64,000 nt of DNA, taken from the NCBI GenBank assembly GCA_022842165.1, contig JALHQC010000004.1, positions 91,763 to 155,762 of the forward strand, written 5' to 3'. This stretch comes from a bacterium (GTDB lineage Bacteria > Pseudomonadota > Alphaproteobacteria > Rhizobiales > Aestuariivirgaceae). Positions 8,875-18,252 of this stretch are shown in pieces. Each line of letters starts with the position of its first letter. Position 1 is the stretch's first letter. The notes under the pieces are model-generated. The model was not told the origin of the DNA, did no database searches, and saw only the letters and a program-made list of their open reading frames with translations. The translations under genes were made by a program, and so were the position numbers.

Positions 8875-9717
8875 ATGGCGCGCACGGTCTATGTGAACGG
8901 CGAATATGTGCCGGAAAACGAGGGCAAGATATCGATCTTCGACCGTGGTTTCCTGTTCGCTGATGGCGTCTATGAAGTCACCGCCGTCATCAACGGCAAG
9001 CTCGTCGACTATGATCCGCACATGGAACGGCTGGAGCGTTCGCTCTCGGAACTGCGCATGGGCTGGCCCTGCACGAAGGACGAGCTGAAGGCGATGCATC
9101 TCGAAATGATGAAGCGCAACGCGCTCACTGAAGGCATCATCTACATGCAGGTGACGCGCGGCATCGCCGACCGCCAGTTCAATTTTCCGAAGGATGCAAA
9201 GTCCACGCTCATCGCCTTCACGCAGGCGATGAAATTGGCGGAAAATCCCAATGCAGTGACGGGTGTGAAGGTGATCTCGACGCCCGACATCCGCTGGGCG
9301 CGGCGCGACATCAAGACGGTGATGCTGCTCGCCCCCGTGCTGGGCAAGCAGGCGGCCTATGAGCAGGGCGCCAACGAAGCATGGATGATCGAGGATGGCT
9401 TCGTGACGGAGGGCACGTCCTCCAACGCCTATATCGTCAAGGATGGCAAGGTCATCACGCGGGGCTTGTCGAACTCGATCCTCGCCGGCTGCACAAGGCG
9501 CTCGCTGTTCCGCTTGGCCAAGGAACATGGTGTTGTGATCGAGGAGCGGAGCTTCACGATTGACGAAGCCTATGATGCGGATGAGGCGTTCCTCACATCC
9601 GCCTCGCAGTTCGTGATGCCCATCGTGGAAATCGACGGCCACCGCATCGGCGGCGGCCAGCCAGGCCCGGTGGTGCGGAAGCTCAGGGAGATGTTTCTGG
9701 AAGAAGCGGGGAAGTAG
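8875..9717 (+). CDS. dat: D-amino acid aminotransferase (class IV)
   Basis: This 280-residue class IV PLP enzyme has the layout of D-alanine/D-amino acid transaminase: IFDRGFLFADGVYE near residue 20, the PLP lysine Lys147 in RRDIKTVMLL, and the phosphate-binding TEGTSSNAYIV and GCTRRSL motifs. It would interconvert D-amino acids and 2-oxo acids, supplying D-glutamate or D-alanine or degrading D-amino acids. Branched-chain aminotransferase is the main alternative, but the sequence reads as the D-specific branch. It is divergent from the class III aminotransferase, with 127 bases between starts. An AAGGAGC site lies upstream of the ATG. Confidence 0.85.
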   Translation: MARTVYVNGEYVPENEGKISIFDRGFLFADGVYEVTAVINGKLVDYDPHMERLERSLSELRMGWPCTKDELKAMHLEMMKRNALTEGIIYMQVTRGIADRQFNFPKDAKSTLIAFTQAMKLAENPNAVTGVKVISTPDIRWARRDIKTVMLLAPVLGKQAAYEQGANEAWMIEDGFVTEGTSSNAYIVKDGKVITRGLSNSILAGCTRRSLFRLAKEHGVVIEERSFTIDEAYDADEAFLTSASQFVMPIVEIDGHRIGGGQPGPVVRKLREMFLEEAGK

Positions 9718-9755
9718 AGTTTGTTGTGCTATAGTGATGCAGAACTTTGAACAAT

Positions 9756-10346
9756 ATGGAGAGCACTTTGGGACAACAGCTGACCAAGATACGTGATGTC
9801 CTAACTCCGCAGGTGGTTCAGAATGCACTCAATAATCTGCAGCGGGATATTCCGCTTTATTTGCGCATCGTTGAACGTTTCAGTTTAAGTGGCGATCTGC
9901 GTAGCGATAGCGATTTCCAGCGATGGTTCAATCGCTACTATCGAGTAAGGCGGAACAAGGATTGGCGGAGTCAGTATTACGATCTTTTTCAAACACTACA
10001 GGGTTCAAAACCACAGTTCATTGATGTCATAACTGAGATATTCAAGCGTACAGGAAACGTCGAAGCATCATTTGCTAGTAAGCTACTTTCCACAATTCGC
10101 CCTGACTGTCCGGTGATAGATAGTGAAGTCTATAGAAAGTTAAATCTAAAGCTCCCATCGTACGGAAGTCGGAATCGATTGGAAAAGATTTCTTCAGGAT
10201 ATGAAGCTCTAACTATCCTTTATGAGGAAGTCTTAGACGACGTTTCGTCACGTTGGATACTAGAATCCTTTCATCAACGATACCCTTTTGAGACTATCAC
10301 TGCTGCGAAGAAGTTTGACTTACTGCTCTGGTCAGCAAAAATTTAG
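9756..10346 (+). CDS. Orphan AT-rich hypothetical protein, possible helix-hairpin-helix glycosylase-like fold
   Basis: This 196-residue protein is clearly more AT-rich than its neighbours and uses codons they avoid (for example AGT, TTA, ATA), suggesting recent transfer. The central stretch EASFASKLLSTIRPDCPVID resembles HhH-GPD-like proteins in which a conserved Asp follows a Pro, but I cannot name a family with confidence. It is rich in Arg and aromatic residues near 45-65 (RWFNRYYRVRRNKDWR), compatible with nucleic acid binding. The ATG at 9756 is used; an in-frame TTG at 9747 is the alternative. It sits alone between dat and a convergent GMC oxidoreductase gene. Function unknown. Confidence 0.75.
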   Translation: MESTLGQQLTKIRDVLTPQVVQNALNNLQRDIPLYLRIVERFSLSGDLRSDSDFQRWFNRYYRVRRNKDWRSQYYDLFQTLQGSKPQFIDVITEIFKRTGNVEASFASKLLSTIRPDCPVIDSEVYRKLNLKLPSYGSRNRLEKISSGYEALTILYEEVLDDVSSRWILESFHQRYPFETITAAKKFDLLLWSAKI

Positions 10347-10369
10347 TCTGGCGGAGTTTAGCGCTCGGT

Positions 10370-12031
10370 CTACCGCTGGCTCACCTTCCACGACGGATTG
10401 ATCCACGGCTCCTGATTTGAGGGCGCGAGCGGGTCGCGGCCGAGGATGTGATCGCTCGCTTTTTCGCCTATCATCAGGGTCGGGGCATTGAGGTTGCCGT
10501 TCGTCACTTGCGGCATGATGGATGAATCCGCCACGCGCAGGTTCTCGATGCCGATGACTTTGCATTCGTGATCGACCACCGCCATCGGATCGTTCGCTGA
10601 ACCCATCTTGCATGTGCCGCAGGGATGATAGGCGCTTTCGCAATGTTCGCGGATGAAGGCGTCGATGTCATCATCGGTTTCAACAGCAGCGCCGGGCTGG
10701 ATTTCCTCGGCTGCGTATTTCTGCATCGCGGATTGCTGGAAAATCTCGCGCGTCAGGCGCACGGCGGAACGCCATTCGGGCAGATCGTCGGGATGCGAGA
10801 GATAGTTGAACAGGATCGACGGGGATTGGTGCGGGTCCTTGGCTTTAACCCGCACATGGCCGCGCGATTTCGAGCGCATCGGCCCCACATGCACCTGGAA
10901 GCCATGATCGTTGAAGGCGGCTGTCCCGTCATAGCGCATGGCGGCGGGGAGGAAGTGATACTGGATGTCGGGATATTCGACGCCCGCGCCTGAGCGGATG
11001 AAGCCGCAGCTCTCGAAATGGTTGGTGGCGCCAAGGCCCGTCTTCAGCAGCAGCCATTCCGCGCCAATCATGCCTTTCGAAACAAGGTTCAGCTGCGAAA
11101 ACAGCGTGATCGGCTCCTTCGACCGGATCTGGAAATAGATCTCCAGATGGTCCTGCAGGTTCTCGCCGACGCCCGGCAGCGCGTGAACCACATCGATCCC
11201 TGCGGCCTTCAAGGTTTCAGGCGCGCCGATCCCAGACATCTGCAAGATCTTCGGCGAGTTGATGGAAGAGGCCGCGATGATGACTTCGCGCCGCGCTTTC
11301 GCCTGCCTGAGCTTGCCCCTCACATCATATTCGACGCCCACGGCGCGGCGGCCCTCAAGCAATACGCGATGCGCGAAGGCGCGCGTCACGATGCGCACAT
11401 TGCCGCGCCGCAGCGCAGGTTTGAGATAGGCATTGGCGGCCGACCAGCGGATGCCGTTGTGAACGGTCATCTCCATCGGGCCGAAGCCCTCTTGCTGGCG
11501 GCCGTTGTAGTCGGGCGTCACCGGATAGCCCGCCTCGCGGCCCGCCTCGATGAAGGCGGCATAGAGCGGGTTGGTCAGGTGCCCACGCTTCACGTGCATG
11601 GGGCCATCGGTTCCGCGCCAGCCATCCTCGCCGCCGTGGCTCGATTCCTGGCGCTTGAAATAGGGCAGCACATGGCGGAAGCCCCAGCCTTTCGCCCCCA
11701 TCTCCTCCCAGGTGTCGAAATCCCTGGCGTGGCCGCGCACATAGACCATGCCGTTGATCGAGGACGAGCCGCCCACCACCTTGCCGCGCGGCGTGGCGAG
11801 GCGCCTGCCGCCCAGGTGCGGCTCAGGCTCCGTCTCGAAACCCCAGTTATAGAGGTTCATGTTCATGGGGTAGGAGAGGGCCGACGGCATCTGGATGAAG
11901 GGGCCGCGGTCGCTGCCGCCATATTCCAGCACCAGCACGGTGTTTTTCCCGTCCTCCGAAAGGCGGTTCGCCATGACGCAGCCGGCCGAACCCGCGCCGA
12001 CGATGATGAAATCGAAGGTTTCAGGCGTCAT
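10370..12031 (-). CDS. GMC family oxidoreductase (choline dehydrogenase-like)
   Basis: At 553 residues this is a full-length FAD-dependent GMC oxidoreductase closest in appearance to choline dehydrogenase BetA. The dinucleotide-binding motif [14 protein letters not shown] is at 11-24, [18 protein letters not shown] at 83-100, the second GMC signature around 255-268, [13 protein letters not shown] at 283-295, and the catalytic His469 in [12 protein letters not shown]. It oxidises a primary alcohol, possibly choline or an amino alcohol. No betB, betI or betC neighbours are present, so a true choline role is doubtful. Its start overlaps the stop of the upstream RpiR regulator gene by four bases (ATGA). 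Confidence 0.85.
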   Translation of the reverse strand: MTPETFDFIIVGAGSAGCVMANRLSEDGKNTVLVLEYGGSDRGPFIQMPSALSYPMNMNLYNWGFETEPEPHLGGRRLATPRGKVVGGSSSINGMVYVRGHARDFDTWEEMGAKGWGFRHVLPYFKRQESSHGGEDGWRGTDGPMHVKRGHLTNPLYAAFIEAGREAGYPVTPDYNGRQQEGFGPMEMTVHNGIRWSAANAYLKPALRRGNVRIVTRAFAHRVLLEGRRAVGVEYDVRGKLRQAKARREVIIAASSINSPKILQMSGIGAPETLKAAGIDVVHALPGVGENLQDHLEIYFQIRSKEPITLFSQLNLVSKGMIGAEWLLLKTGLGATNHFESCGFIRSGAGVEYPDIQYHFLPAAMRYDGTAAFNDHGFQVHVGPMRSKSRGHVRVKAKDPHQSPSILFNYLSHPDDLPEWRSAVRLTREIFQQSAMQKYAAEEIQPGAAVETDDDIDAFIREHCESAYHPCGTCKMGSANDPMAVVDHECKVIGIENLRVADSSIMPQVTNGNLNAPTLMIGEKASDHILGRDPLAPSNQEPWINPSWKVSQR

Positions 12032-12903
12032 CGGCCGCGGCGCCCGGTGTCCGAGAGGGCTTCCAGTTCCTGGATGCGGGCTTCCGTGTCACGCCAGCTG
12101 GCATTGACCGTTGCTGCCACGAGAGATTCCGCCACGAACAGCGGCACGATGTTCGAATCCCAGCTGGAGGGCGCCTCGATGCGGAGGGGGAGGGTATGCA
12201 CGGCAAGTCTCGCAACCGGTGAAATCCACTGGTCGGTAATGAGCACGACTTTCGCGCCACGCTCTCTGGCGGAAGCGGCAAAATCCAGCATGCGGGCGTC
12301 ATAACGGCGGATATCGAAGAATATGAGAACATCCTGCTTGCCGATATCGAGCAGATAAAGCGGCCAGTGCGAATGAACGGCGGGAATGAGCGAGACGCCA
12401 GGCCTGGCCATTTGCAGGTGCGTCGACAGATAGGCGGCAAGCGGGTGGGTAATGCGGCCGCCGCCGATGTGGAGCTTCCGCTTCCGGTCGGCCAGAAGCG
12501 CCACGGTGGCGTCGAAGTCGCGATGATCGACGAGTTTCAGCGAGCCCGAGAGGTTTTCCATGGCCGCACTGGCGAAGCGGTTGAGGATATGCGTGTCGGG
12601 CGCATCCGCCGACCAGCGGTCGTGCTTGGCAATGGGGTTCTGAAGCTGGGCTGAAAGCTCGGCGCGAAGCTGCTCCTGAAACGAGGGAAATCCTGCAAAG
12701 CCGATTTTCTTGGCCAGCCGCAGCACGGAGGGCGTCGAGACATCCGCCACGCGCGCGAATTCGGTGATGCTGACGAGGCCCGCCATGGGATAATTGTCGA
12801 AGAGCGCCGCCATCAGCTTTCGCTCCGCCGCTGTCAGCTCGCCCGACTTCAGGCGCAAGCGTTCGGCGACGGTATCGCTGCGCGGCTGCGGCGGCATTGG
12901 CAC
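12028..12903 (-). CDS. MurR/RpiR family transcriptional regulator
   Basis: This 291-residue protein has an N-terminal RpiR helix-turn-helix domain ([24 protein letters not shown], about residues 42-68) and a C-terminal SIS domain (about 125-270) that in relatives binds a phosphosugar or other small ligand. It is co-transcribed with the GMC oxidoreductase by an ATGA overlap and divergent from the N-formylglutamate amidohydrolase operon. It may control both, through the roughly 100-base region between the two starts. The effector is unknown. Confidence 0.85.
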   Translation of the reverse strand: MPMPPQPRSDTVAERLRLKSGELTAAERKLMAALFDNYPMAGLVSITEFARVADVSTPSVLRLAKKIGFAGFPSFQEQLRAELSAQLQNPIAKHDRWSADAPDTHILNRFASAAMENLSGSLKLVDHRDFDATVALLADRKRKLHIGGGRITHPLAAYLSTHLQMARPGVSLIPAVHSHWPLYLLDIGKQDVLIFFDIRRYDARMLDFAASARERGAKVVLITDQWISPVARLAVHTLPLRIEAPSSWDSNIVPLFVAESLVAATVNASWRDTEARIQELEALSDTGRRGR

Positions 12904-12938
12904 TCTCCCCCTGTCCTGTCGGCGCCACTGTAACGAAT

Positions 12939-12967
12939 TTGACAGAGTAGATACAATCTGAAATTAT
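12939..12967 (+). promoter_or_regulatory. Predicted sigma-70-type promoter of the amidohydrolase operon
   Basis: TTGACA at 12939-12944 is separated by 17 bases from AATTAT at 12962-12967. It points to the gene starting at 13006 and lies in the intergenic region shared with the rpiR-like gene, where the regulator would be expected to bind. No clear operator palindrome was found. Confidence 0.45.
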
Positions 12968-13005
12968 CGCTTCACACGCGACCGATTTCCCGGAGAGACG
13001 AGACT

Positions 13006-13764
13006 ATGGGAGCATTGCTCCTCGACGGCGAAGAACCCCCCCTCAACGCCGTGAACGAGGGCGGGCGCTCGCCCTTCGTGCTGATCTGCGAACATGCCTC
13101 TCAGGTGCTTCCGAAGAAGCTCGGCGCGCTGGGCCTGCCTGAGACCGAGTTGCAGCGGCATATCGCCTGGGACATCGGTGCCGAAAAGGTGTCGCGCTTT
13201 CTCTCGCGCCTCATCGATGCGCCGCTGATGCTGCAGCGCTATTCGCGGCTCGCCTATGATTGCAACCGGCCGCCGGAATCGCCCGACTCCATTCCCGAGA
13301 TCAGCGAACTGACCGCCATTCCCGGCAATCGCAAGCTTTCGGCCGATGACAGGCTGGCGCGCATCGCGGAAATCTACCGGCCCTTTCACAACGGCATCTC
13401 GGCCTTTCTCGACAGGCGAGCGGCGGATGGCATCCGCTCCATCATCGTATCGATCCACAGTTTCACGCCGGTCTACAAGGGCAAGGCGCGCAGCGTCGAA
13501 CTCGGCATCCTGCACGACCGCGACGGCACGCTGTCGTCGCGCCTCATCAAGAGCTTTCCCAATGTCGATGCGCGCCTCAACGAGCCCTATGGCCCGAAGG
13601 ACGGCGTGCTCCATACGCTCAACATGCATGGTTTCGCGCGTGGGCTGATGCATGCCATGATCGAGATCCGCAACGATCTCATCACCACGGAACGCGGCCA
13701 GGACGAATGGGCGCAACGGCTGTCGGTGCCGCTCATCCAGGCCATTGCAAAACAGGGGAGTTGA
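13006..13764 (+). CDS. N-formylglutamate amidohydrolase family protein
   Basis: The 252-residue protein matches the N-formylglutamate amidohydrolase (HutG-like/FGase) family, with LICEHAS near residue 24, AYDCNRPP and IVSIHSFTPV as metal- and substrate-binding motifs. Family members cleave the formyl or acyl group from an N-acylated amino acid. There are no hut genes nearby. Instead the next gene, one base downstream, is a glutamine synthetase-like ligase, so the hydrolase may act on a gamma-glutamyl or N-acyl intermediate of the same pathway. That role is inference. Confidence 0.85.
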   Translation: MGALLLDGEEPPLNAVNEGGRSPFVLICEHASQVLPKKLGALGLPETELQRHIAWDIGAEKVSRFLSRLIDAPLMLQRYSRLAYDCNRPPESPDSIPEISELTAIPGNRKLSADDRLARIAEIYRPFHNGISAFLDRRAADGIRSIIVSIHSFTPVYKGKARSVELGILHDRDGTLSSRLIKSFPNVDARLNEPYGPKDGVLHTLNMHGFARGLMHAMIEIRNDLITTERGQDEWAQRLSVPLIQAIAKQGS

Positions 13765-13765
13765 A

Positions 13766-15142
13766 ATGACAGAGGGCATGCTGACGCTCGATCAGCTGAA
13801 GAAAGAGGTTGCCGCCGGCACGATCGACACGGTGGTCGCGGCGCTGGTCGACATGCAGGGCCGCCTCATCGGCAAGCGCTTCCATGCGAAATTCTTCGCC
13901 GATGGCGGCTACGAGGAAACCCACGGCTGCAACTATCTCCTCGCCGTTGACGTGGCGATGGAGCCGGTACCTGGCTACAAGGCCTCGAGCTGGGAGAAGG
14001 GCTATGGCGATTTCGTGCTGAAGCCCGACATGGCGACGCTCAGGCGCATCCCGTGGCTTCCCGGCACGGCGCTGGTGCTGTGCGACATTCTCGATCACCA
14101 CACGCATGAGGACGTGCCGCATAGCCCGCGCGCCATTCTCAAGAAGCAGCTGAAGCGCCTCGATCAGTTGAAGATGAAGGCCTATATGGCCTCCGAACTC
14201 GAATTTTTCCTGTTCGAGGACAGCTATGCTGCAGCCCACGAGAAGGGCTACCGCAACCTCAAGACTTCCGCCCATTACATCGAGGACTACCACATCTTCC
14301 AGACGTCAAAGGAAGAGGACGTGATGCGGGCGATCCGCAACGGGCTTTATGGTGCTGGCATTCCGGTCGAGAATTCCAAGGGCGAGGCCGCACCGGGCCA
14401 GGAAGAGATCAACGTCAAATACACCGATGCCCTGCAGATGGCGGACCGGCACGTGATCATCAAGAACGGCTGCAAGGAAATCGCCTTCGGCCTCGGCAAG
14501 GCCATCACCTTTCTTGCCAAGTGGAATTACAATCTGGCGGGAAGCTCGTCTCACATCCACCAGTCGCTGTGGAGTGCCGACGGCAAGACGCCCTTGTTCT
14601 TCGACAAGTCGGGCGATCATGGCATGTCGGAGCTGATGCAGCATTATCTGGCCGGGCAGCTCGCGCATTCGGGCGAACTCACCTATTTCCTGGCACCCTA
14701 CATGAATTCCTACCGCCGCTTCATCGCCGGCACCTTCGCGCCGACGCGCTCGGTGTGGAGCTTCGATAACCGCACGGCGGGCTTCAGGCTCTGCGGCGCG
14801 GACTCGAAGGCAATCCGCGTCGAGTGCCGGATCGGTGGATCGGACCTCAACCCGTACCTCGCCTTCGCGGCACTGATCGCGGCGGGCCTCGACGGGATCG
14901 AGAAGAAGATGAAGCTCGAGCCGGTGTTCCAGGGCGATGCCTATGACACTTCGAAGAAGCTGCGCGAAATTCCCAAGACGCTGCGGGAGGCGACCGAGCT
15001 TCTCGACACGTCGCGCTTCCTGCGCGATGCGCTGGGCGACGATGTGGTCGATCACTACGTCCACACGGCGAAGTGGGAGCAATTCGAATATGATCGCCGC
15101 GTGATGGATCTCGATCTGGTGCGCGGCTTCGAGCAATACTGA
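13766..15142 (+). CDS. Glutamine synthetase family ligase (GlnT-like)
   Basis: This 458-residue ligase is the second glutamine synthetase homologue in the window and differs from the one at 6002-7378. It has the beta-grasp domain (VVAALVDMQGRLIGKRF), ASELEFFLFED, the GSSSHIHQSL metal motif and the NSYRRFIAGTFAPT substrate motif. GlnT-type proteins in rhizobia act as glutamine synthetase or as gamma-glutamyl ligases for amines. The ATG at 13766 follows the amidohydrolase stop by one base and has AGGGGAG upstream; a TTG-initiated longer form lies inside the previous gene. It is followed by an alcohol dehydrogenase, 50 bases on. Confidence 0.85.
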   Translation: MTEGMLTLDQLKKEVAAGTIDTVVAALVDMQGRLIGKRFHAKFFADGGYEETHGCNYLLAVDVAMEPVPGYKASSWEKGYGDFVLKPDMATLRRIPWLPGTALVLCDILDHHTHEDVPHSPRAILKKQLKRLDQLKMKAYMASELEFFLFEDSYAAAHEKGYRNLKTSAHYIEDYHIFQTSKEEDVMRAIRNGLYGAGIPVENSKGEAAPGQEEINVKYTDALQMADRHVIIKNGCKEIAFGLGKAITFLAKWNYNLAGSSSHIHQSLWSADGKTPLFFDKSGDHGMSELMQHYLAGQLAHSGELTYFLAPYMNSYRRFIAGTFAPTRSVWSFDNRTAGFRLCGADSKAIRVECRIGGSDLNPYLAFAALIAAGLDGIEKKMKLEPVFQGDAYDTSKKLREIPKTLREATELLDTSRFLRDALGDDVVDHYVHTAKWEQFEYDRRVMDLDLVRGFEQY

Positions 15143-15192
15143 GCAACACAGGGACAGAAGCCGGCCGATGGCCCGGCAACGGAGACAAGACG

Positions 15193-16353
15193 ATGACGAT
15201 CCCGAACCGCAACTTCAACTTTCCCACCGCCGTCAAGTTCGGCGCAGGCCGCGTCAAGGAGCTGGCGGAGCTCTGCAAGGCCAACGGCATCAGCCGGCCT
15301 CTGTTCGTGACCGACAAGGGCCTTGCCGCCATGCCGATGGTGGCGGACATCATGGCGGACCTCGGGAAGGCCGGCCTCAAGGCCGAAATCTTTTCCAATG
15401 TGCGGCCCAATCCGGTGGAAGAGAATGTGCTGGAAGGCTGCGAGGCTTTCCGCGCCGGCAGGCATGACGGCGTCATCGCCTTCGGCGGCGGCTCCGGCCT
15501 CGACACCGGCAAGATGATCGCGCTGATGCATGGCCAGAAGATCTCGATCTTCGATCTCGAGGATGTCGGCGACTGGTGGACGAGGGCGGATGCTTCGGTC
15601 ATCTCGCCCATCATCGCGGTGCCGACGACGGCGGGCACGGGTTCGGAAGTGGGGCGTGCCGGCGTCATCACGCACCCCGTCACGCATGAGAAGAAAATCA
15701 TCTTCCATCCGGCGATCATGCCGAAGGTGGCGCTGCTTGATCCGGAATTGACCGTCGGCCTGCCGCCCAAGCTGACGGCGGCCACGGGCTTCGATGCCTT
15801 CGCGCATTGCCTCGAGGCCTATTGCACGCCCTTCTATCATCCGCTGGCGGAAGGTGTTGCCTTGGAAGGCATGCGGCTGGTGAAGGAGAACCTCGCCAAG
15901 GCCGTGAAGAAGGGGAAGGACCTTGACGCGCGCGGCAACATGCTCGTCGCCTCCGCCATGGGTGCCACGGCGTTCCAGAAGGGGCTTGGCTCCATCCACG
16001 CGCTGTCGCATCCCTTCGGCGGGCTTTATGATGCGCACCACGGCATGCTGAACGGCATCATCATGCCCTATGTGCTGAAGGCCAACCGCAAGAAGATCGA
16101 GCCGAAGATCGAACGCGTCGCCGCCTATCTCGGGCTCAAGGGCGGCTTCAACGGCTTCATGAAGTTCGTCCTGGCGCTTCGGAAGGAAACCGGCATTCCC
16201 CATGCGCTCAAAGACATCGGCATCGACCTGAAGCGCCTCGACGAGGTGGCGAAAATGGCGATCAAGGACCCGACCCATGAGTCCAATCCGGTGGCCTTCA
16301 GCGAGAAGCAGTACAAGAGCCTCGCCAGGAAGTGCGTGACGGGAGACCTGTAA
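15193..16353 (+). CDS. Iron-containing alcohol dehydrogenase
   Basis: This 386-residue group III alcohol dehydrogenase has the NAD-binding GGGSGLDTGK motif near residue 98, TTAGTGSEV near 150, and the iron ligands in GFDAFAHCLEAY and the later SIHALSHPFGG and DAHHGMLNG motifs. It should interconvert an alcohol and aldehyde with NAD. As last gene of the amidohydrolase-ligase-dehydrogenase unit it may oxidise the alcohol group of a gamma-glutamylated amino alcohol. An alternative is a free-standing fermentative or polyol enzyme. Confidence 0.85.
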   Translation: MTIPNRNFNFPTAVKFGAGRVKELAELCKANGISRPLFVTDKGLAAMPMVADIMADLGKAGLKAEIFSNVRPNPVEENVLEGCEAFRAGRHDGVIAFGGGSGLDTGKMIALMHGQKISIFDLEDVGDWWTRADASVISPIIAVPTTAGTGSEVGRAGVITHPVTHEKKIIFHPAIMPKVALLDPELTVGLPPKLTAATGFDAFAHCLEAYCTPFYHPLAEGVALEGMRLVKENLAKAVKKGKDLDARGNMLVASAMGATAFQKGLGSIHALSHPFGGLYDAHHGMLNGIIMPYVLKANRKKIEPKIERVAAYLGLKGGFNGFMKFVLALRKETGIPHALKDIGIDLKRLDEVAKMAIKDPTHESNPVAFSEKQYKSLARKCVTGDL

Positions 16354-16482
16354 TCCGGAAGACACATTTTCAACCAAACACATGGAATTTTCTTGAGGCT
16401 GGAACGGATAGAACGGCAATCGAATTAAAACGAGTGGCAACATGGGCTGGTTGGCTTTGAAGCAATGCTTCAGGAGGAAGCT

Positions 16483-16866
16483 ATGTGTGACTACTCATTG
16501 GAAATGTATGGCTCGCGTCCCGCTCGTGAAGGCGAGCGCTATGTAACAACCCGCTTCCCCAGCGGATCTATGGGGCTTGCATCGCCCGGCCAGCTGGGTA
16601 CACCCGTCTGCATGGCCTGCGATACCAGGCTCTCGATCACCGATATCCCGGCCGAGCTCGCCGCGCGGCATGGCATTCCGGAAACTGCCGAAGCGACTTT
16701 CGTGCGCCTCGACACGGGCAGCTACCGTGACGGGCTGAAGTTCGACAATGGCGTCGAACTTTCGCTGCAGCAGCTGCCGGCCGGCATTTCGGTCGCGATT
16801 GCCGAACAGCTGGCGAAGCCGGTCGATATTCTCGAGAAAAGCGATCTGACGCCTGCATTGGTGTGA
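16483..16866 (+). CDS. Conserved hypothetical small protein beginning MCDYSLEMY
   Basis: The 127-residue product begins MCDYSLEMYGSRPAREGERY, a start recalled from uncharacterised proteins of Bradyrhizobium and relatives. It contains three cysteines (positions 2, 43 and 46, the last two as CMAC), which could bind a metal. No signal peptide or membrane segment is visible. The ATG at 16483 follows an AGGAGGAAG ribosome site, which decides against the earlier in-frame ATG at 16465. It converges with the leftward PCuAC-like gene 15 bases away. Function unknown. Confidence 0.7.
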   Translation: MCDYSLEMYGSRPAREGERYVTTRFPSGSMGLASPGQLGTPVCMACDTRLSITDIPAELAARHGIPETAEATFVRLDTGSYRDGLKFDNGVELSLQQLPAGISVAIAEQLAKPVDILEKSDLTPALV

Positions 16867-16881
16867 CAGAAGCCTCCCGGA

Positions 16882-17316
16882 CTAGTCTCCAGACATGGCT
16901 TCGACATAGGCCTCGATCTCCATTTCGCCTGCGTTCAGGAAATCCAGAACGAGGCTGAAGCGGTTTCCGAGGACAAGCGGTCCACTGAGCCCCACGAGTC
17001 GCAAGTGACGCCCCGTGGGGCGCATCGCCACGGGCTTGCCCGGTTCCAGGATCATCGAGGGAAGCGGCGGATCGTCATAGCGGTTGTTGCGGCGCAACTC
17101 GATCAGTGTGCAGACGGATGAGCGTGCGGCGACGAGCTCGTCTCGTTCCTTGCCGTTGTTCACCATGGGAAAGAACAATTGCCCGTCGCCATATTGCACG
17201 GGCAGCGCCCAGGCATGGCCGATGGCAATCGTGCCATGCTTGTAGGAGTGGGCATGTGCGCTGGTAGGAAGTATGATAAGGGCAAGGGTTAGCTTGCGGC
17301 GATTTATGAATTTCAT
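16882..17316 (-). CDS. Degenerate PCuAC-domain secreted protein in a toxin-antitoxin operon
   Basis: The 144-residue product has a signal peptide (residues 1-22, ending SAHA) and a domain like the periplasmic copper chaperone PCu(A)C: IAIGHAWALP near 30, a central beta-sandwich and GRHLRLVGL near 102. In true PCuAC proteins copper is bound by two His and two Met. Here the HxM-type position reads HLR and the first His is replaced (IELRR), so most ligands are lost. Its ATG overlaps the VapC stop as ATGA, so it is the third coupled gene of the operon starting at 18235. Canonical copper delivery is unlikely. Confidence 0.65.
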   Translation of the reverse strand: MKFINRRKLTLALIILPTSAHAHSYKHGTIAIGHAWALPVQYGDGQLFFPMVNNGKERDELVAARSSVCTLIELRRNNRYDDPPLPSMILEPGKPVAMRPTGRHLRLVGLSGPLVLGNRFSLVLDFLNAGEMEIEAYVEAMSGD

Positions 17317-17726
17317 GGTTGAACCAGGATCACGGCAATTTCAGGAGCAATACGGTTGGCTGCTGCAGCAAGCTTCCGGTCTGCGGTTATGAGGGCCGCT
17401 TCTCTGGCCTGTGCAAGGGCGATGTAGAAACAGTCATAGGCCGGGTGTTTTCCAAGTATTGCCAGTTGCAGAGCATCAGATGCCAGATCTCCGCCCGGTA
17501 TGATTTCTTCAAACAAGGCTGGAATGGTTCTCATGACCTCTGCGGCCTGTTCCCCGAAGGCGGTTTCGGCAGCACTGATTCTCCAGAGTGCATTCGCGGT
17601 TTCGTGGATGATGAGATCAGGCGCGATCATCATCTCTGCTTTCGTGACGGCTTCCCTTGCCTTGGCGGAGTAAGCCAAGTCCAGCAGCAATGCCAGTGCC
17701 ACGTTGGCATCAATGACTGCGATCAT
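17313..17726 (-). CDS. VapC-type PIN domain toxin
   Basis: The 137-residue protein is a PIN-domain ribonuclease of the VapC kind. Four acidic residues expected in the active site are present: Asp6 in AVIDANV, Glu42 in HETANALW, Asp98 in AYDCFYIALA and Asp116 in LITADRKLA. Such toxins cleave tRNA or rRNA and are held inactive by a partner antitoxin. It overlaps the upstream antitoxin-like gene and the downstream PCuAC-like gene by four bases each, so all three are translationally coupled. A full acidic set suggests an active enzyme. Confidence 0.85.
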   Translation of the reverse strand: MIAVIDANVALALLLDLAYSAKAREAVTKAEMMIAPDLIIHETANALWRISAAETAFGEQAAEVMRTIPALFEEIIPGGDLASDALQLAILGKHPAYDCFYIALAQAREAALITADRKLAAAANRIAPEIAVILVQP

Positions 17727-18235
17727 CTGCTTTCGCGATCTGTGCGAATAATCGCTGGCACGTCGATATGATGCATCCTGGGGCTTTTTGCCCGCATCGT
17801 GTCTGCAAGCGCAAGGCGCTCGGCCATGGACAGCCTGGCATGGGTTTCAAGAATTTCACGGGCCGCTTGAATCACTGCCACGCCTTTCAGTTGAGCGATG
17901 GCTTTCAGGTTGGCCATGGTTTCGGGCGTGAGATTTTCAACGATCAGGGAAGCTTCACCAAGGGGCGGAGGGGCGGAGGATGCGGGTGTCTTGGGTTTGC
18001 GCCGGAAGACAAGCTTCTGGCTTTCCAGGTCGACATCGCTGCTGATCCAGCCCGCATCCAGCCAGGCCTTGGTCATGACACTGTTGCTGGGATTGTTGCT
18101 CCACCATGCCCGGTACTGATAGGCGGATGCCGGCAGACGGTCTTGGATAATCTTTTCTATATCCTTGAAATTCAATTGATAATGAGAGTGTGGCAGGTTT
18201 CTCAGATGTTCTGTCAGAGGCTGGTACTTGGTCAT
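17723..18235 (-). CDS. DUF7662 plus ribbon-helix-helix fusion, probable VapB-type antitoxin
   Basis: This 170-residue protein appears to be a two-domain fusion. Residues 1-79 (LNFKDIEKIIQ, LPASAYQYRAWWSN, AWLDAGW, LVFRRK) match the DUF7662 type, which I recall as a small DNA-associated domain. A Pro-rich linker at 81-93 leads to residues 96-133, which resemble a FitA/VapB ribbon-helix-helix (LIVENLTPETMANLKAIAQLK). The tail is the likely toxin-binding part. An AGGAG site precedes the ATG at 18235, and a 12-bp palindrome overlaps the predicted promoter, implying autoregulation. It overlaps vapC as ATGA. Confidence 0.7.
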   Translation of the reverse strand: MTKYQPLTEHLRNLPHSHYQLNFKDIEKIIQDRLPASAYQYRAWWSNNPSNSVMTKAWLDAGWISSDVDLESQKLVFRRKPKTPASSAPPPLGEASLIVENLTPETMANLKAIAQLKGVAVIQAAREILETHARLSMAERLALADTMRAKSPRMHHIDVPAIIRTDRESR

Positions 18236-18252
18236 TGGAACTCTCCTGCAAC

